DNA of 64,000 bases. It comes from Polaromonas sp. OV174 (GTDB lineage: Bacteria; Pseudomonadota; Gammaproteobacteria; Burkholderiales; Burkholderiaceae_C). The stretch lies in the NCBI RefSeq assembly GCF_900112285.1, contig NZ_FOKZ01000010.1, positions 1 to 64,000 on the forward strand, written 5' to 3'. The notes beneath the pieces are model-generated. The model had not been told where the DNA came from. It worked only from the letters and a program-made list of their open reading frames with translations, and did not search any database. Shown here piece by piece: positions 1 through 8,518 of the stretch (positions within the stretch are counted from its first letter, which is position 1; every line of letters begins with the position of its first letter). The translations under genes and the position numbers were made by a program.

Positions 1-461
1 AGCCGGTCCAGCGACACCAGGCCGGGCTCTTCGTAGTTGCGCAGGCCGCGTGGGTCGTCAAAAATGATGTGGGCCAGATCCGGGCAGCGGTCGCGGATTT
101 CCAGCAGCTTGTCGACCTGCTCCTGGTCTTCCACCATGGCGAAGCGCACGTTGGCGTTGGTGATGGGAAACACGCACTCGGCCCCCACCGCGTCCTGGTA
201 CAGCGGAATCGGGATGGCGCCCAGCGCTTGCACGGCCAGCATGGTGGCATACAGGCGTGGCCGGTTGGCACCGATCACGGCCATGTGCTCGCCGCGCTGC
301 AGGCCGGCCTGGTGCAGGCCGCAGGCGATGTGCTCGACCAGGGCGGCCATGCTGGCCCAGCTGTGGGCCTGCCAGATGCCGTACTCTTTCTCGCGCATCG
401 CCGCCGCGCCTGGGCGCTCGGCGGCATGCTTGAGTAGCAATCGGGGGAAGGTGGTCTGCAT
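1..461 (-). CDS. Long-chain acyl-CoA ligase (AMP-forming), N-terminal part, cut by window edge
   Basis: The minus-strand frame from ATG at 461 stays open to the window edge and gives about 153 residues beginning MQTTFPRLLLKHAAERPG. This is the N-terminal half of an adenylate-forming domain: a 'W' dipeptide region, a 'GEHMAVIGANRP' strand, and 'LAVQALGAIPIPLYQDA', which is typical of FadD/long-chain acyl-CoA synthetases. Such enzymes activate a carboxylic acid to its acyl-CoA through an acyl-AMP in the cytoplasm. The P-loop and the adenylation signature lie outside the window, so chain-length preference cannot be judged. An AAGGA ribosome site lies just upstream of the ATG. The gene diverges from the Crp/Fnr-type regulator at 666, which may control it (inference). 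Confidence 0.85.
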   Translation of the reverse strand, partial: MQTTFPRLLLKHAAERPGAAAMREKEYGIWQAHSWASMAALVEHIACGLHQAGLQRGEHMAVIGANRPRLYATMLAVQALGAIPIPLYQDAVGAECVFPITNANVRFAMVEDQEQVDKLLEIRDRCPDLAHIIFDDPRGLRNYEEPGLVSLDR

Positions 462-550
462 TCCGCTTCCTTGTCTCTAGTTTTTGCGCGATCCTCTTTC
501 AGAAGAATCGCTTGTATGGGCTGCATGGTAAGTCTGCGTTTGACGTTATC

Positions 551-568
551 TTGTCGTTGCGACGACAA
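551..568. promoter_or_regulatory. Inverted repeat in divergent promoter region
   Basis: TTGTCGT and ACGACAA form 7-bp arms around a 4-bp spacer, centred in the 204-bp gap between the divergent acyl-CoA ligase (start 461) and Crp/Fnr regulator (start 666). Position and symmetry suit a dimeric regulator, possibly the adjacent Crp/Fnr protein, but the sequence does not match the classical TTGAT-N4-ATCAA Fnr box. Confidence 0.45.
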
Positions 569-665
569 TTTGCGGGTAAGTCCTACTGGGGTGAGCCCGG
601 GGTTGGCGCGGTTTATCGGATAAGGCGTCTTTCTCCCCTGTCTTTCTCTTCTTTCTGGGTGAACC

Positions 666-1388
666 ATGTCTAGCAACCTGACTTTGCATCAGCGCCGCCG
701 CAAGCCCTCGCCCGACGAGCTGGACGGCATCCCCTGGCTGCACCTGCTGCTCCCCGATGAGCGCGCACGCGCGCAGGCTGAGCTTCTGGTGAGCGATGCC
801 GCGCCCGGCGACTATGTGTGCCATATCGCCAAGCCGGTGACTTACTGGTTTGGCGTGGTCGATGGCTTGCTCAAGATGAGCGCCGACAACGCCCAGGGCC
901 TGACCATGACGTTTGCCGGACTGCCGCCGGGCGGCTGGTTTGGCGAAGGCACGGCACTCAAGCGCGAGCCTTACCGCTACAACGTCCAGGCGCTGCGCAA
1001 AAGCGTGGTGGCCGGTCTGCCGGTGGACAGCTTTCACTGGCTGCTAGATCACTCCATAGGCTTTAACCGTTTCGTGATGAACCAGCTCAACGAGCGGCTG
1101 GGCCAGTTCATTGCGGCGCGCGAAATCGACCGCATGAACAACCCCGATGTGCGGGTGGCGCGCAGCCTGGCGGCCTTGTTCAATCCGGTGCTATATCCCG
1201 GCGTCGGCGAAATCCTGCGCATCACCCAGCAGGAGCTGGCCTATCTGGTCGGTCTATCGCGCCAGCGCGTCAACGAAGCGCTGACCACGCTGCAGGCGCA
1301 AGGCATGATTCGGGTCGAATACGGCGGCCTGCGCGTGCTGGATCTGGTGGCGCTCCGTTCCAGTGTTTTTCCTGTAAAAAAACAATGA
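666..1388 (+). CDS. Crp/Fnr-family transcriptional regulator
   Basis: The 240-residue protein has a cyclic-nucleotide-binding-like beta barrel (about residues 20-140, 'GLPPGGWFGEGTALKREPYRYNV') followed by a dimerisation helix. The C-terminal Crp-type helix-turn-helix (about 180-230) has the recognition segment 'LVGLSRQRVNEALTTLQ'. No cysteine pattern of an Fnr iron-sulfur cluster is evident, so an oxygen-sensing role is unlikely. The effector is unknown. It diverges from an acyl-CoA ligase gene, and many Comamonadaceae acyl-CoA ligases have such a regulator beside them (family recollection), so it may regulate fatty or aromatic acid activation. Its stop codon abuts a degenerate copy of the dispersed repeat at 1386. 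Confidence 0.88.
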   Translation: MSSNLTLHQRRRKPSPDELDGIPWLHLLLPDERARAQAELLVSDAAPGDYVCHIAKPVTYWFGVVDGLLKMSADNAQGLTMTFAGLPPGGWFGEGTALKREPYRYNVQALRKSVVAGLPVDSFHWLLDHSIGFNRFVMNQLNERLGQFIAAREIDRMNNPDVRVARSLAALFNPVLYPGVGEILRITQQELAYLVGLSRQRVNEALTTLQAQGMIRVEYGGLRVLDLVALRSSVFPVKKQ

Positions 1389-1438
1389 TGGCCCTTATCA
1401 GTCATAGGTATTTTGCTATTTAATTGGTAGCCATTTTG
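1386..1438 (+). repeat. Dispersed ~60-bp repeat, degenerate copy
   Basis: The segment ATGGCCCTTATC...GGTATTTTGCTATTTAATTGGTAGCC resembles the better copy at 21341. It starts at the stop codon of the Crp/Fnr gene. It shares the core 'GGCT/GCCC...GCTAT..AAT.GTAGC' order but is one of the weaker members. Confidence 0.5.
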
Positions 1439-1513
1439 ATGGCCAGTGCAGGCGCCGACTAAGGCCCGATCCGGAGTGTTGCGTGGGCCATGGTGCCGCC
1501 CGTCCACACGTGT

Positions 1514-1543
1514 TTGCGTGTGTTCATGGATCGGGACTATAGT
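1514..1543 (+). promoter_or_regulatory. Candidate sigma-70 promoter for dctA
   Basis: TTGCGT (1514-1519) and TATAGT (1538-1543) are separated by 18 bp and lie about 58 bp before the dctA start. The -10 box is good and the -35 is moderate. This is a call by eye. Confidence 0.45.
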
Positions 1544-1601
1544 GAAATTTTTGTACGCCAGTTCGACTGACGGATGCGATGCCTTTTCAAGGAGAAGCTC
1601 A

Positions 1602-2957
1602 ATGTCAACAGCAGCCACCACGCCCACAGCCTCCAAGCCACCGCTGTACCGATCGCTTTATGTGCAGGTCATCACGGCGGTGATCATAGGTGTGCTGCTC
1701 GGCCACTTCTACCCTTCATTTGGCGAAGCCATGAAGCCGCTGGGCGACGCTTTCATCAAGCTGATCAAGATGATGATTGCGCCCATCATTTTCTGCACCG
1801 TGGTGGTCGGCATCGCCGGCATGGAAGACATGAAGAAGGTCGGGAAAACCGGTGGCCTGGCGCTGCTGTACTTCGAAGTCGTCAGCTCCATCGCCTTGCT
1901 GGTCGGGCTGGTGCTGGTCAATCTGCTCAAGCCAGGTGCTGGCATGAACATCGATCCTGCGACGCTGGACACCAAAGCGCTTTCGGCCTACACCGGCCCG
2001 GGCAAGATGCAGGGCACGGTGGAGTTTCTGGGCGGCATCATTCCAAACACGCTGGTTGATGCCTTCGCCAAGGGGGAGATTCTCCAGGTCTTGCTGATCG
2101 CCGTCCTATTCGGCTTTGCCTTGCACCGCTTTGGCGGACGCGGCACCTTGGTGTTCGACGTGATCGAGAAGGGCTCGCATGTGCTGTTCACCGTCGTCGG
2201 TTACATCATGAAGCTGGCGCCGATTGGCGCTTTTGGCGCCATGGCCTTCACCATAGGCAAATATGGCATTGGCTCGCTTTTTTCACTCGGCAAGCTGATG
2301 GCGGTTTTTTACCTGACCTGCCTGCTGTTCATCTTTGGCGTGCTTGGGTTGATTGCGCGTTTGCACGGCTTCAGCATCTGGAAGCTCATCAAATACATCA
2401 AGGAAGAATTGCTGATTGTGCTGGGCACCTCGTCGTCCGAGTCCGTGCTGCCGCGCATGATGGAGAAAATGGAGAATCTGGGCGCCAACAAGACCTGCGT
2501 CGGCCTGGTGATCCCGACGGGTTACTCCTTCAACCTCGACGGTACGTCGATTTACCTGACCATGGCCGCCATCTTCATCGCGCAGGCCACCAACACGCCG
2601 CTGACGCTGATGCAGGAGATCACGCTGCTGGGGGTGTTGGTGTTGACCTCCAAAGGAGCGGCCGGCGTCACCGGCAGCGGCTTCATCGTGCTGGCCGCCA
2701 CGCTGTCGGCGGTCGGGACGGTGCCGGTGGCGGGGCTGGCGCTGATCCTGGGGATTGACCGCTTCATGTCGGAAGCCCGCGCGCTGACCAACCTGATCGG
2801 CAATGGCGTGGCCACTCTGGTGGTCGCCAAGTGGACCAACGAGCTTGATATGGATCGCCTGCAGGCCGGGCTCAACAACGAGACCTGGAACGAGGCGCAG
2901 GGCCCTGAGGAAATCATCAACGCCAGAACGGCGCACATGGCGGTGACCAAGCACTGA
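1602..2957 (+). CDS. dctA: C4-dicarboxylate/proton symporter DctA
   Basis: The 451-residue inner-membrane protein belongs to the dicarboxylate/amino acid:cation symporter family. The start at 1602 is preferred because AAGGAG lies at 1589-1594; the open frame extends further upstream without support. It has about eight hydrophobic segments and two hairpin loops, including the serine-rich '[16 protein letters not shown]' motif. The transport core is '[16 protein letters not shown]', with '[17 protein letters not shown]' and the unwound helix '[23 protein letters not shown]'. The family imports succinate, fumarate, malate and often orotate by proton symport. Length matches DctA (about 430-450). 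It is monocistronic, and no DctBD two-component genes adjoin it. Confidence 0.95.
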   Translation: MSTAATTPTASKPPLYRSLYVQVITAVIIGVLLGHFYPSFGEAMKPLGDAFIKLIKMMIAPIIFCTVVVGIAGMEDMKKVGKTGGLALLYFEVVSSIALLVGLVLVNLLKPGAGMNIDPATLDTKALSAYTGPGKMQGTVEFLGGIIPNTLVDAFAKGEILQVLLIAVLFGFALHRFGGRGTLVFDVIEKGSHVLFTVVGYIMKLAPIGAFGAMAFTIGKYGIGSLFSLGKLMAVFYLTCLLFIFGVLGLIARLHGFSIWKLIKYIKEELLIVLGTSSSESVLPRMMEKMENLGANKTCVGLVIPTGYSFNLDGTSIYLTMAAIFIAQATNTPLTLMQEITLLGVLVLTSKGAAGVTGSGFIVLAATLSAVGTVPVAGLALILGIDRFMSEARALTNLIGNGVATLVVAKWTNELDMDRLQAGLNNETWNEAQGPEEIINARTAHMAVTKH

Positions 2958-2974
2958 GGCGCTTTCCTGCGCAC

Positions 2975-2998
2975 CCGCACTGTGGACAGGCAGTGCGG
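2975..2998 (+). terminator. Hairpin downstream of dctA
   Basis: CCGCACTG and CAGTGCGG form an 8-bp perfect stem with an 8-nt loop 17 bp after the dctA stop. No T-tract follows, so this may be a stabilising hairpin or weak terminator and not a classical intrinsic terminator. Confidence 0.4.
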
Positions 2999-3060
2999 TC
3001 GGCTGCCCGGCCTGGCTCTGCACTCTCCATCGGCTAACTCACAAGCTCAGGGCTGGGCGG

Positions 3061-3090
3061 ATTTTTACGCTTTTTTTACGGCGACCCCGC
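3061..3090 (+). promoter_or_regulatory. KdpE operator-like site upstream of the kdp operon
   Basis: The segment reads ATTTTTACGCTTTTTTTACG followed by GCGACCCCGC. It closely resembles the E. coli KdpE site as I recall it (a TTTATAC, T-run and ACA core followed by CCCCGCCCG). Two further ATTTTTACG motifs at 3104 and 3138 make four spaced copies before the first kdp start at 3160. Position and similarity support binding by KdpE, encoded at 11250. Confidence 0.65.
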
Positions 3091-3159
3091 TTCTTTCATC
3101 CCCATTTTTACGTGCGAAATCCTACGCTTAACTCATCATTTTTACGTGGGAGTTGGGTC

Positions 3160-3264
3160 ATGGATATTTTGTATGTGGCAGGTCTCGCCTTGCTATGGGG
3201 CGTGATGGTTCTGCTGGTCCTGGGCTTTAAAAAGCTCGAAAAACCGCAGGGAGGCCGCTCATGA
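3160..3264 (+). CDS. 34-residue single-span membrane micro-protein at head of kdp operon
   Basis: The frame encodes 34 residues beginning MDILYVAGLALLWGVMVLL, with one hydrophobic helix (about residues 4-23) and a basic tail '[11 protein letters not shown]', suggesting one transmembrane segment with a positively charged end. It ends with an ATGA overlap on kdpF (TGA 3262-3264, ATG 3261), so the two are translationally coupled. It is not KdpF, which follows directly. The layout suggests a second KdpF-like stabilising peptide or an accessory component (inference). It was found by reading this region by hand. Codon use and coupling support coding, but the protein is not one I can name. Confidence 0.7.
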   Translation: MDILYVAGLALLWGVMVLLVLGFKKLEKPQGGRS

Positions 3265-3359
3265 TCAGTCTTGATGTGCTCTATGGCTTTGGCGGCCTTT
3301 GCGCCGTCATGCTGCTGGCTTATCTGGTGTATGCGCTGATCTGCGCCGAGGAGTTTTGA
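3261..3359 (+). CDS. kdpF: KdpF, small stabilising subunit of the Kdp potassium pump
   Basis: The 32-residue hydrophobic peptide contains '[15 protein letters not shown]', nearly the same as the E. coli KdpF ending 'LLLGYLVYALINAEAF' (from memory). KdpF is a single-span subunit that stabilises the KdpABC complex in the inner membrane. It overlaps the upstream 34-residue ORF by ATGA, and its TGA shares one base with the next ATG at 3359. Normal kdp operons have kdpF directly against kdpA. Here an 85-base segment carrying a GC-rich repeat separates them. Confidence 0.93.
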   Translation: MISLDVLYGFGGLCAVMLLAYLVYALICAEEF

Positions 3360-3448
3360 TGAACGCCGCGCAGAACCGCTTCAAGCAAGTGAACGCCCCC
3401 TCGGGGGGCAGCGTAGCGGCCATGGCCGCAAGCGTGGGGGCCTTATGA
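3359..3448 (+). CDS. 29-residue coupling ORF made largely of a GC-rich repeat, between kdpF and kdpA
   Basis: ATG at 3359 overlaps the kdpF stop (TGATG), and the TGA at 3446-3448 overlaps the kdpA start (ATGA), so ribosomes could pass from kdpF to kdpA without leaving the RNA. The peptide starts [18 protein letters not shown] and has no recognisable domain. Most of its codons come from the repeat at 3382-3442. Its value may be to keep kdpA translation coupled after insertion of the repeat, with no need for a functional peptide (inference). Whether it is translated is unknown. Confidence 0.5.
   Translation: MNAAQNRFKQVNAPSGGSVAAMAASVGAL
3382..3442 (+). repeat. GC-rich palindromic repeat, short form (kdp copy)
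   Basis: The element runs from CAAGCAAGTGAACGCCCCCT, followed by CGGGGGGC, to AAGCGTGGGGGC. A longer form with matching ends occurs inverted at 40295-40440 in nodJ. The GCCCCC/GGGGGC blocks can pair, both within the left end and across the element. Confidence 0.8.
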
Positions 3449-5244
3449 CTTCTTCAAGCTGGGGCTTGCTGGCCATTTTTCTCGGTGTGTTGCTGGCGGC
3501 TTCCTGGCCGCTAGGTCTCTGGTTGACACGTCTTTGCAAGGGCAACTTGCCGGGCTGGATGCAGCGCGTTGAAGCGCCGCTTTATCGCTTGGCGGGCACT
3601 TCCGTCGACAAGTCCATGAATTGGTGGCAGTACGCACTGGCGCTGCTGGCCTTCAACGCGCTGGGTGTGCTGGCGGTCTATGCGCTGCAGCGTTGGCAGC
3701 TCTGGTTGCCGTTCAATCCAGCCGGCATGGGTAATGTGGCGCCCGACTCGGCCTTCAATACCGCCATCAGCTTTGTCGCCAACACCAACTGGCAGGACTA
3801 TGCCGGCGAGGCGACCATGAGCTATCTGACGCAGATGCTGGCGCTGGCGGTGCAGAACTTCTTCTCCGCGGCCACCGGGGTCGCCGTGGTCTTTGCCCTG
3901 TTTCGCGGCTTTGTCGCCAAATCCACTGGCGTCATTGGCAACTTCTGGGTCGATGTGACGCGCGTCACCGCCTGGCTGCTGCTGCCGCTGTCGCTGGTGT
4001 TCGCCGTGTTCCTGGTAGGGCAGGGCGTGATCCAGAACTTTGATGCTTACCAGGACGTCACCACGCTGGAGTCCACGAGTTATCAGGTCGCGAAAAACGG
4101 TCCCGATGGCCAGGCCTTGAAAGACGACAAAGGTAATCCGGTCATGGAAGACCTGAAAGCCAACAAACAGACCCTAGCCATGGGCCCGGTCGCTTCGCAG
4201 GAAGCCATCAAGATGCTGGGCACCAACGGCGGTGGCTTCTTCAATGCCAACTCGGCCCATCCTTATGAAAACCCGACCGCACTGAGCAATCTGCTGCAGA
4301 TGCTGGCGATTTTCCTGATTCCGGCCGCGCTGTGCTTTGCCTTTGGCCGCGTGGTGGGTGACCCACGCCAGGGCTGGGCCGTGCTGGCGGCGATGACCGT
4401 GATGTTTGTGATTGCGGTCGTAGCCATCACGCCGGCCGAGCTGGCCGGTAATCCGCTGCTGCCGCCTTTGGGGGTGGACCAAACCGCCAGCGTGCTGCAG
4501 GCCGGCGGCAATATGGAAGGCAAGGAAACCCGCTTCGGCATCAACGCCTCCAGCCTGTTCGCGGTGGTCACCACGGCCGCATCCTGCGGCGCCGTCAATG
4601 CCATGCACGACTCTTTCACGCCGCTGGGCGGCATGGTGCCCATGGTCATGATGCAGCTGGGCGAAGTGGTGTTTGGCGGTGTCGGCACCGGGCTGTACGG
4701 CATGCTGGTGTTTGCCATCCTGGCGGTGTTCATTGCCGGTCTGATGATAGGTCGCACGCCGGAGTACCTGGGCAAGAAGATAGAGGCGCATGAGATGAAG
4801 CTGAGCTCGATCGCCATTTTGGTGACGCCCATCCTGGTGTTGGCGGGCACGGCCATCGCCGTGTTGTCCGGCGCCGGAAAAATCGGCGTAGCCAATCCGG
4901 GCGCGCACGGGTTTTCCGAAATCCTCTATGCCTTCACCTCGGCCGCCAATAACAACGGCAGCGCCTTCGCCGGCCTGTCGGCCAACACACCGTTTTACAA
5001 CACGCTGCTGGGTCTGGCGATGTGGCTGGGCCGCTTCGGCGTGATCGTGCCGGTGCTGGCCATTGCCGGCGCGCTGGCCGCCAAGAAGCGCCTGCCCGTC
5101 ACGTCCGGCACCATGCCCACCCACGGCCCCTTGTTCGTCATGCTGCTGATAGGCACGGTGCTGCTGGTCGGCCTGCTCAACTACGTGCCCGCTCTGGCAC
5201 TGGGCCCCATGGTCGAGCACCTGATGCTTTGGCCCGCCCATTAA
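3445..5244 (+). CDS. kdpA: Potassium-transporting ATPase subunit A (KdpA)
   Basis: The 599-residue inner-membrane protein is the potassium-binding channel-like subunit of the KdpFABC P-type ATPase. It shows about ten transmembrane helices and the KdpA filter-loop signature '[20 protein letters not shown]' (about residues 258-277). A further filter loop is seen in '[21 protein letters not shown]'. Length matches the family (about 560-600). The start ATG overlaps the preceding 29-residue ORF. It is followed 24 bp later by kdpB in the same operon. Expression is expected under potassium limitation through KdpDE. Confidence 0.97.
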   Translation: MTSSSWGLLAIFLGVLLAASWPLGLWLTRLCKGNLPGWMQRVEAPLYRLAGTSVDKSMNWWQYALALLAFNALGVLAVYALQRWQLWLPFNPAGMGNVAPDSAFNTAISFVANTNWQDYAGEATMSYLTQMLALAVQNFFSAATGVAVVFALFRGFVAKSTGVIGNFWVDVTRVTAWLLLPLSLVFAVFLVGQGVIQNFDAYQDVTTLESTSYQVAKNGPDGQALKDDKGNPVMEDLKANKQTLAMGPVASQEAIKMLGTNGGGFFNANSAHPYENPTALSNLLQMLAIFLIPAALCFAFGRVVGDPRQGWAVLAAMTVMFVIAVVAITPAELAGNPLLPPLGVDQTASVLQAGGNMEGKETRFGINASSLFAVVTTAASCGAVNAMHDSFTPLGGMVPMVMMQLGEVVFGGVGTGLYGMLVFAILAVFIAGLMIGRTPEYLGKKIEAHEMKLSSIAILVTPILVLAGTAIAVLSGAGKIGVANPGAHGFSEILYAFTSAANNNGSAFAGLSANTPFYNTLLGLAMWLGRFGVIVPVLAIAGALAAKKRLPVTSGTMPTHGPLFVMLLIGTVLLVGLLNYVPALALGPMVEHLMLWPAH

Positions 5245-5268
5245 TCGCAAGGCAAACGAGTTATCACC

Positions 5269-7344
5269 ATGACTACCAAAAAAACATTCGTATTGCTGGA
5301 TCCGGCGCTGCTCAAACCAGCCATCCTTGCCTCGTTCGCCAAGCTGAACCCCCGCGTTCAGTGGCGCAATCCGGTGATGTTTGTCGTCTACATCGGCAGC
5401 ATTTTGACCACACTGCTGGGCCTGCAGGCCTTGCAGGGGCCGGGCGAAGCGTCCGCCGGTTTCATCTTCGCCGTGGCGGTCTGGCTGTGGTTCACCGTGC
5501 TGTTCGCCAATTTCGCCGAGGCCTTGGCAGAAGGCCGCAGCAAGGCCCAGGCGGCCTCCTTGCGCAGCCTGAAAAAGAGCACCTGGGCCAAGAAGCTGCA
5601 AGCCCCCAAGCATGGCGCCACCTGGTTACCAGAGCAGGCAGAAAACCTGCGCAAGGGCGATGTCGTTCTGGTGGAGGCCCACGACATGATTCCCCTGGAT
5701 GGCGAGGTCATTGAAGGCGTGGCCTCGGTCGATGAGAGCGCCATCACGGGCGAGTCGGCACCGGTGGTGCGCGAGTCGGGAGGCGACTTTTCCTCGGTCA
5801 CCGGCGGCACCCGGGTGCTGTCGGACTGGCTGGTGGTGCGCATTGGCGTCAACCCCGGCGAGTCCTTTCTAGACCGCATGATCAATATGGTGGAAGGCGC
5901 CAAGCGCCAGAAAACGCCGAATGAGATTGCGCTGACGATCTTGCTGGTGGCGCTGACCATTGTTTTCCTGGTGGTCACGGTGACGCTGCTGCCATTTTCC
6001 ATCTTCAGCGTGGAGGCCGCCAAGGCTGGCACGGTGGTGAGCCTGACGGCGCTGGTAGCGCTGCTCGTTTGCCTGATTCCCACCACCATAGGCGGCCTGC
6101 TGTCGGCCGTGGGCGTGGCCGGCATGAGTCGCATGATGCAGGCCAATGTGATCGCCACCTCGGGCCGCGCCGTGGAAGCCGCCGGTGATGTGGATGTGCT
6201 GCTGCTGGACAAGACCGGCACCATCACCCACGGCAACCGCCAGGCTTCCCGCTTTCTGGCCGCGCCTGGCGTCTCTGAGGCGCAACTGGCCAGCTGTGCC
6301 ATGCAGGCCTCCATGGCCGATGAAACGCCCGAGGGTCGCAGCATAGTGACGCTGGCCCAGCGCCTGGGCCACGGCGAGCCACTGGTCGGCGAGTGCCATG
6401 AAGTGCCATTCACGGCGCAAACCCGCATGAGTGGTGTCGATGTTCAGAAAACGGACGGCAACCTGCGCCAGCTGCGCAAGGGCGCGGTCGATGCCATTCG
6501 CAAGCATGTGCAGGCCCTTGGTGGCAGCCTGCCTGCGGAAGTATTGCGGGCCTCCGATGAGGTGGCTCGCCGCGGCAGCACACCGCTGGCGGTGGCCGAT
6601 GGCAAAACGGTGCTGGGCATTGTTGAGCTCAAAGACATCGTCAAGGCCGACATCAAGGAGCGCTTTGGCGAGTTGCGCCGCATGGGCATCAAGACGGTGA
6701 TGATTACCGGTGACAACAAGCTCACGGCCGCCGCCATTGCGGTGGAAGCCGGGGTCGACGACTTTCTGGCCGAAGCCACGCCGGAAGACAAGCTCAAGCT
6801 GATTCGCCAGTATCAGGCCGAAGGCCGGCTGGTCGCCATGACGGGCGACGGCACCAATGACGCACCGGCGCTGGCCCAGGCCGACGTGGCGGTCGCCATG
6901 AACAGCGGCACCCAGGCCGCCAAGGAAGCCGGCAACATGGTCGATCTGGACTCCAATCCGACCAAGCTGCTGGAGATCGTGGAAACCGGCAAGGCGCTGC
7001 TGATGACGCGCGGCTCACTCACCACCTTCTCGATTGCCAACGACGTGGCCAAATATTTCGCCATCATTCCGGCGATCTTTGTCACCACCTATCCACAACT
7101 GGCCACACTCAATGTGATGCGCCTGGGCAGCCCCAACTCGGCCATTTTGTCGGCGGTGATTTTCAATGCTCTGATCATCGTGGTCCTGATCCCGCTGGCC
7201 CTCAAGGGCGTGAAGTATCGCGCCGTGGGGGCAGCGTCGCTGCTGCGCCGCAACCTGCTCATTTATGGCCTGGGCGGCCTGATCGTGCCCTTCATCGGCA
7301 TCAAGGCGATAGACCTCTTGCTGGTCGCCCTGAATTTCGCCTGA
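5269..7344 (+). CDS. kdpB: Potassium-transporting ATPase catalytic subunit B (KdpB)
   Basis: The 691-residue P-type ATPase couples ATP hydrolysis to potassium import through KdpA. The actuator motif TGES lies in '[10 protein letters not shown]' (about residue 160). The phosphorylation motif is '[13 protein letters not shown]', with Asp near residue 314. The nucleotide-binding segment 'KGAVDAI' and the hinge '[21 protein letters not shown]' are intact. About seven transmembrane helices are visible. All catalytic residues are present. The TGES serine is the site of inhibitory phosphorylation known in E. coli KdpB (established for the family). The gene lies between kdpA and kdpC with short gaps. 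Confidence 0.98.
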   Translation: MTTKKTFVLLDPALLKPAILASFAKLNPRVQWRNPVMFVVYIGSILTTLLGLQALQGPGEASAGFIFAVAVWLWFTVLFANFAEALAEGRSKAQAASLRSLKKSTWAKKLQAPKHGATWLPEQAENLRKGDVVLVEAHDMIPLDGEVIEGVASVDESAITGESAPVVRESGGDFSSVTGGTRVLSDWLVVRIGVNPGESFLDRMINMVEGAKRQKTPNEIALTILLVALTIVFLVVTVTLLPFSIFSVEAAKAGTVVSLTALVALLVCLIPTTIGGLLSAVGVAGMSRMMQANVIATSGRAVEAAGDVDVLLLDKTGTITHGNRQASRFLAAPGVSEAQLASCAMQASMADETPEGRSIVTLAQRLGHGEPLVGECHEVPFTAQTRMSGVDVQKTDGNLRQLRKGAVDAIRKHVQALGGSLPAEVLRASDEVARRGSTPLAVADGKTVLGIVELKDIVKADIKERFGELRRMGIKTVMITGDNKLTAAAIAVEAGVDDFLAEATPEDKLKLIRQYQAEGRLVAMTGDGTNDAPALAQADVAVAMNSGTQAAKEAGNMVDLDSNPTKLLEIVETGKALLMTRGSLTTFSIANDVAKYFAIIPAIFVTTYPQLATLNVMRLGSPNSAILSAVIFNALIIVVLIPLALKGVKYRAVGAASLLRRNLLIYGLGGLIVPFIGIKAIDLLLVALNFA

Positions 7345-7377
7345 GCTGAGCACTGTGTCAGATTTAAAGGAACTCTC

Positions 7378-7950
7378 ATGAAAAACATTCTTCGTCCGGC
7401 ACTCGTGCTGTTCTTTGTGCTCACGCTGCTGACCGGCGTGGCCTATCCCCTGGTGGTGACCGGCGTGGCGCAGTCACTGTTTCCGGCGCAAGCCCATGGC
7501 AGCCTGATACTGCAGGGTGGCAAGCCGGTGGGCTCGGCCCTGATCGGGCAGAACTTCACTGACGCCGGCCACTTCTGGGGTCGGCCTTCGGCCACCGCTC
7601 CCATGCCCTATAACGCCAGCCTGTCCGGCGGCTCCAACCAGGGGCCGCTCAACCCGGCCCTGGTGGATGCCGTGAAGGCGCGTGTGGCGGCTCTGCGGGC
7701 GGCCGACTCCGGCAACACGGCCGCCGTGCCGGTTGATCTGGTCACGGCGTCGGCCAGTGGGCTGGACCCGCACATCAGCCCGGCCGCGGCCGACTACCAG
7801 GTCGCTCGCGTGGCCAGAGCCCGCGGCCTGAGCGTTGAAAAGGTGCGGGTCCTGGTGGCGCAGCAGACGAAAGGCCCTTGGCTGGGCCTGCTGGGCGAGT
7901 CGCAGGTCAATGTGCTCCAACTCAATCTGGCGCTGGAGGCTCTTCGTTAA
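7378..7950 (+). CDS. kdpC: Potassium-transporting ATPase subunit C (KdpC)
   Basis: The 190-residue protein has one N-terminal transmembrane helix (residues about 6-28) and a periplasmic domain with the conserved '[21 protein letters not shown]' region, '[13 protein letters not shown]' and '[19 protein letters not shown]'. KdpC is required for assembly and for potassium affinity of the KdpFABC complex. An AAAGGAACT ribosome site precedes the ATG. The length is typical. Two small unidentified ORFs follow before kdpD. Confidence 0.96.
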   Translation: MKNILRPALVLFFVLTLLTGVAYPLVVTGVAQSLFPAQAHGSLILQGGKPVGSALIGQNFTDAGHFWGRPSATAPMPYNASLSGGSNQGPLNPALVDAVKARVAALRAADSGNTAAVPVDLVTASASGLDPHISPAAADYQVARVARARGLSVEKVRVLVAQQTKGPWLGLLGESQVNVLQLNLALEALR

Positions 7951-7961
7951 GAGACATCCCT

Positions 7962-8294
7962 ATGGCCTATGCCGCCTACCGTGAAGCGTTTGGTATCTCT
8001 GTTGTTCGTCCCGAGTCAAAACCCGGCCCCGCCTGGGTCGTCCTGGATATCACCGTGCCCAGCGGCAGCGCCGCCTTGATGCGGCGCGCGCTGGTCCGTT
8101 GCCCGGGGGCCGGCATCTTGCGCTGCATCCCCCGCTTGCTTGAGCAGCGGGTGCGGCTGGAGGTTCGCTTGCCGGCGCACAGGGTGCACGAGGTGATGCA
8201 CTGCGTCATGGGCTGTGTGCCGGATGGCGAGATCGGCCGCCTCGCTTCATGGCGCGAGCACCTGGCTAGACATGGACTGGACCATGGTGGCTGA
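7962..8294 (+). CDS. Hypothetical 110-residue protein between kdpC and kdpD
   Basis: It starts at ATG 7962, 11 bases after the kdpC stop, and runs 110 residues (MAYAAYREAFGISVVRPESK...). No signal peptide or transmembrane helix is visible. The composition (several Arg/His, paired Cys in 'HCVMGCVPDGE') and predicted alternation of strands and helices suggest a small soluble alpha/beta domain. Its place within the kdp operon suggests a role in pump regulation or KdpD sensing (inference). I do not recognise the family. An upstream extension of the frame overlaps kdpC and is not supported. Confidence 0.6.
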   Translation: MAYAAYREAFGISVVRPESKPGPAWVVLDITVPSGSAALMRRALVRCPGAGILRCIPRLLEQRVRLEVRLPAHRVHEVMHCVMGCVPDGEIGRLASWREHLARHGLDHGG

Positions 8295-8490
8295 CCTGTT
8301 GTATGCGCTGTGCGCCCTGGCCATGGTCGGCCTGCCGCTGCTCGTTGGCTGGTGGATTGTGGTGCTGGGTGAGGCCGCAAAAATCCGCAAGGAAGGCGCA
8401 AGAAACGCGCCCCGCAGGGATGAGCGTGCGGGTACTTGGGGTGGTAGGCTGCGGGCAGCACGCACCAGAATCCGCGCGCTCTTCGCATGA
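8272..8490 (+). CDS. Hypothetical 72-residue single-span membrane protein between kdpC and kdpD
   Basis: It starts at ATG 8272 inside the end of the previous ORF (23-base overlap) and encodes MDWTMVADLLYALCALAMVG plus a second hydrophobic stretch 'LPLLVGWWIVVLGEA', then a strongly basic tail (about residues 37-72, rich in Arg and Lys). An alternative start is ATG 8284. The layout predicts one or two membrane spans with a cytoplasmic basic tail. The family is not recognised. It lies 28 bases before kdpD in the same operon. The basic tail could be over-called if translation stops being selected near the end. Confidence 0.5.
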   Translation: MDWTMVADLLYALCALAMVGLPLLVGWWIVVLGEAAKIRKEGARNAPRRDERAGTWGGRLRAARTRIRALFA

Positions 8491-8518
8491 CATCACGATG
8501 ACTTGAGAATCCTATTGC

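Noticed and set aside
1446-1601. Upstream extension of the dctA frame
   Set aside because: It covers the promoter-like TATAGT, lacks homology and has no ribosome site; the ATG at 1602 follows AAGGAG.
4174-5613. 479-codon minus-strand frame opposite kdpA and kdpB
   Set aside because: Shadow of kdpAB, with His/Gln-rich composition and no domains.
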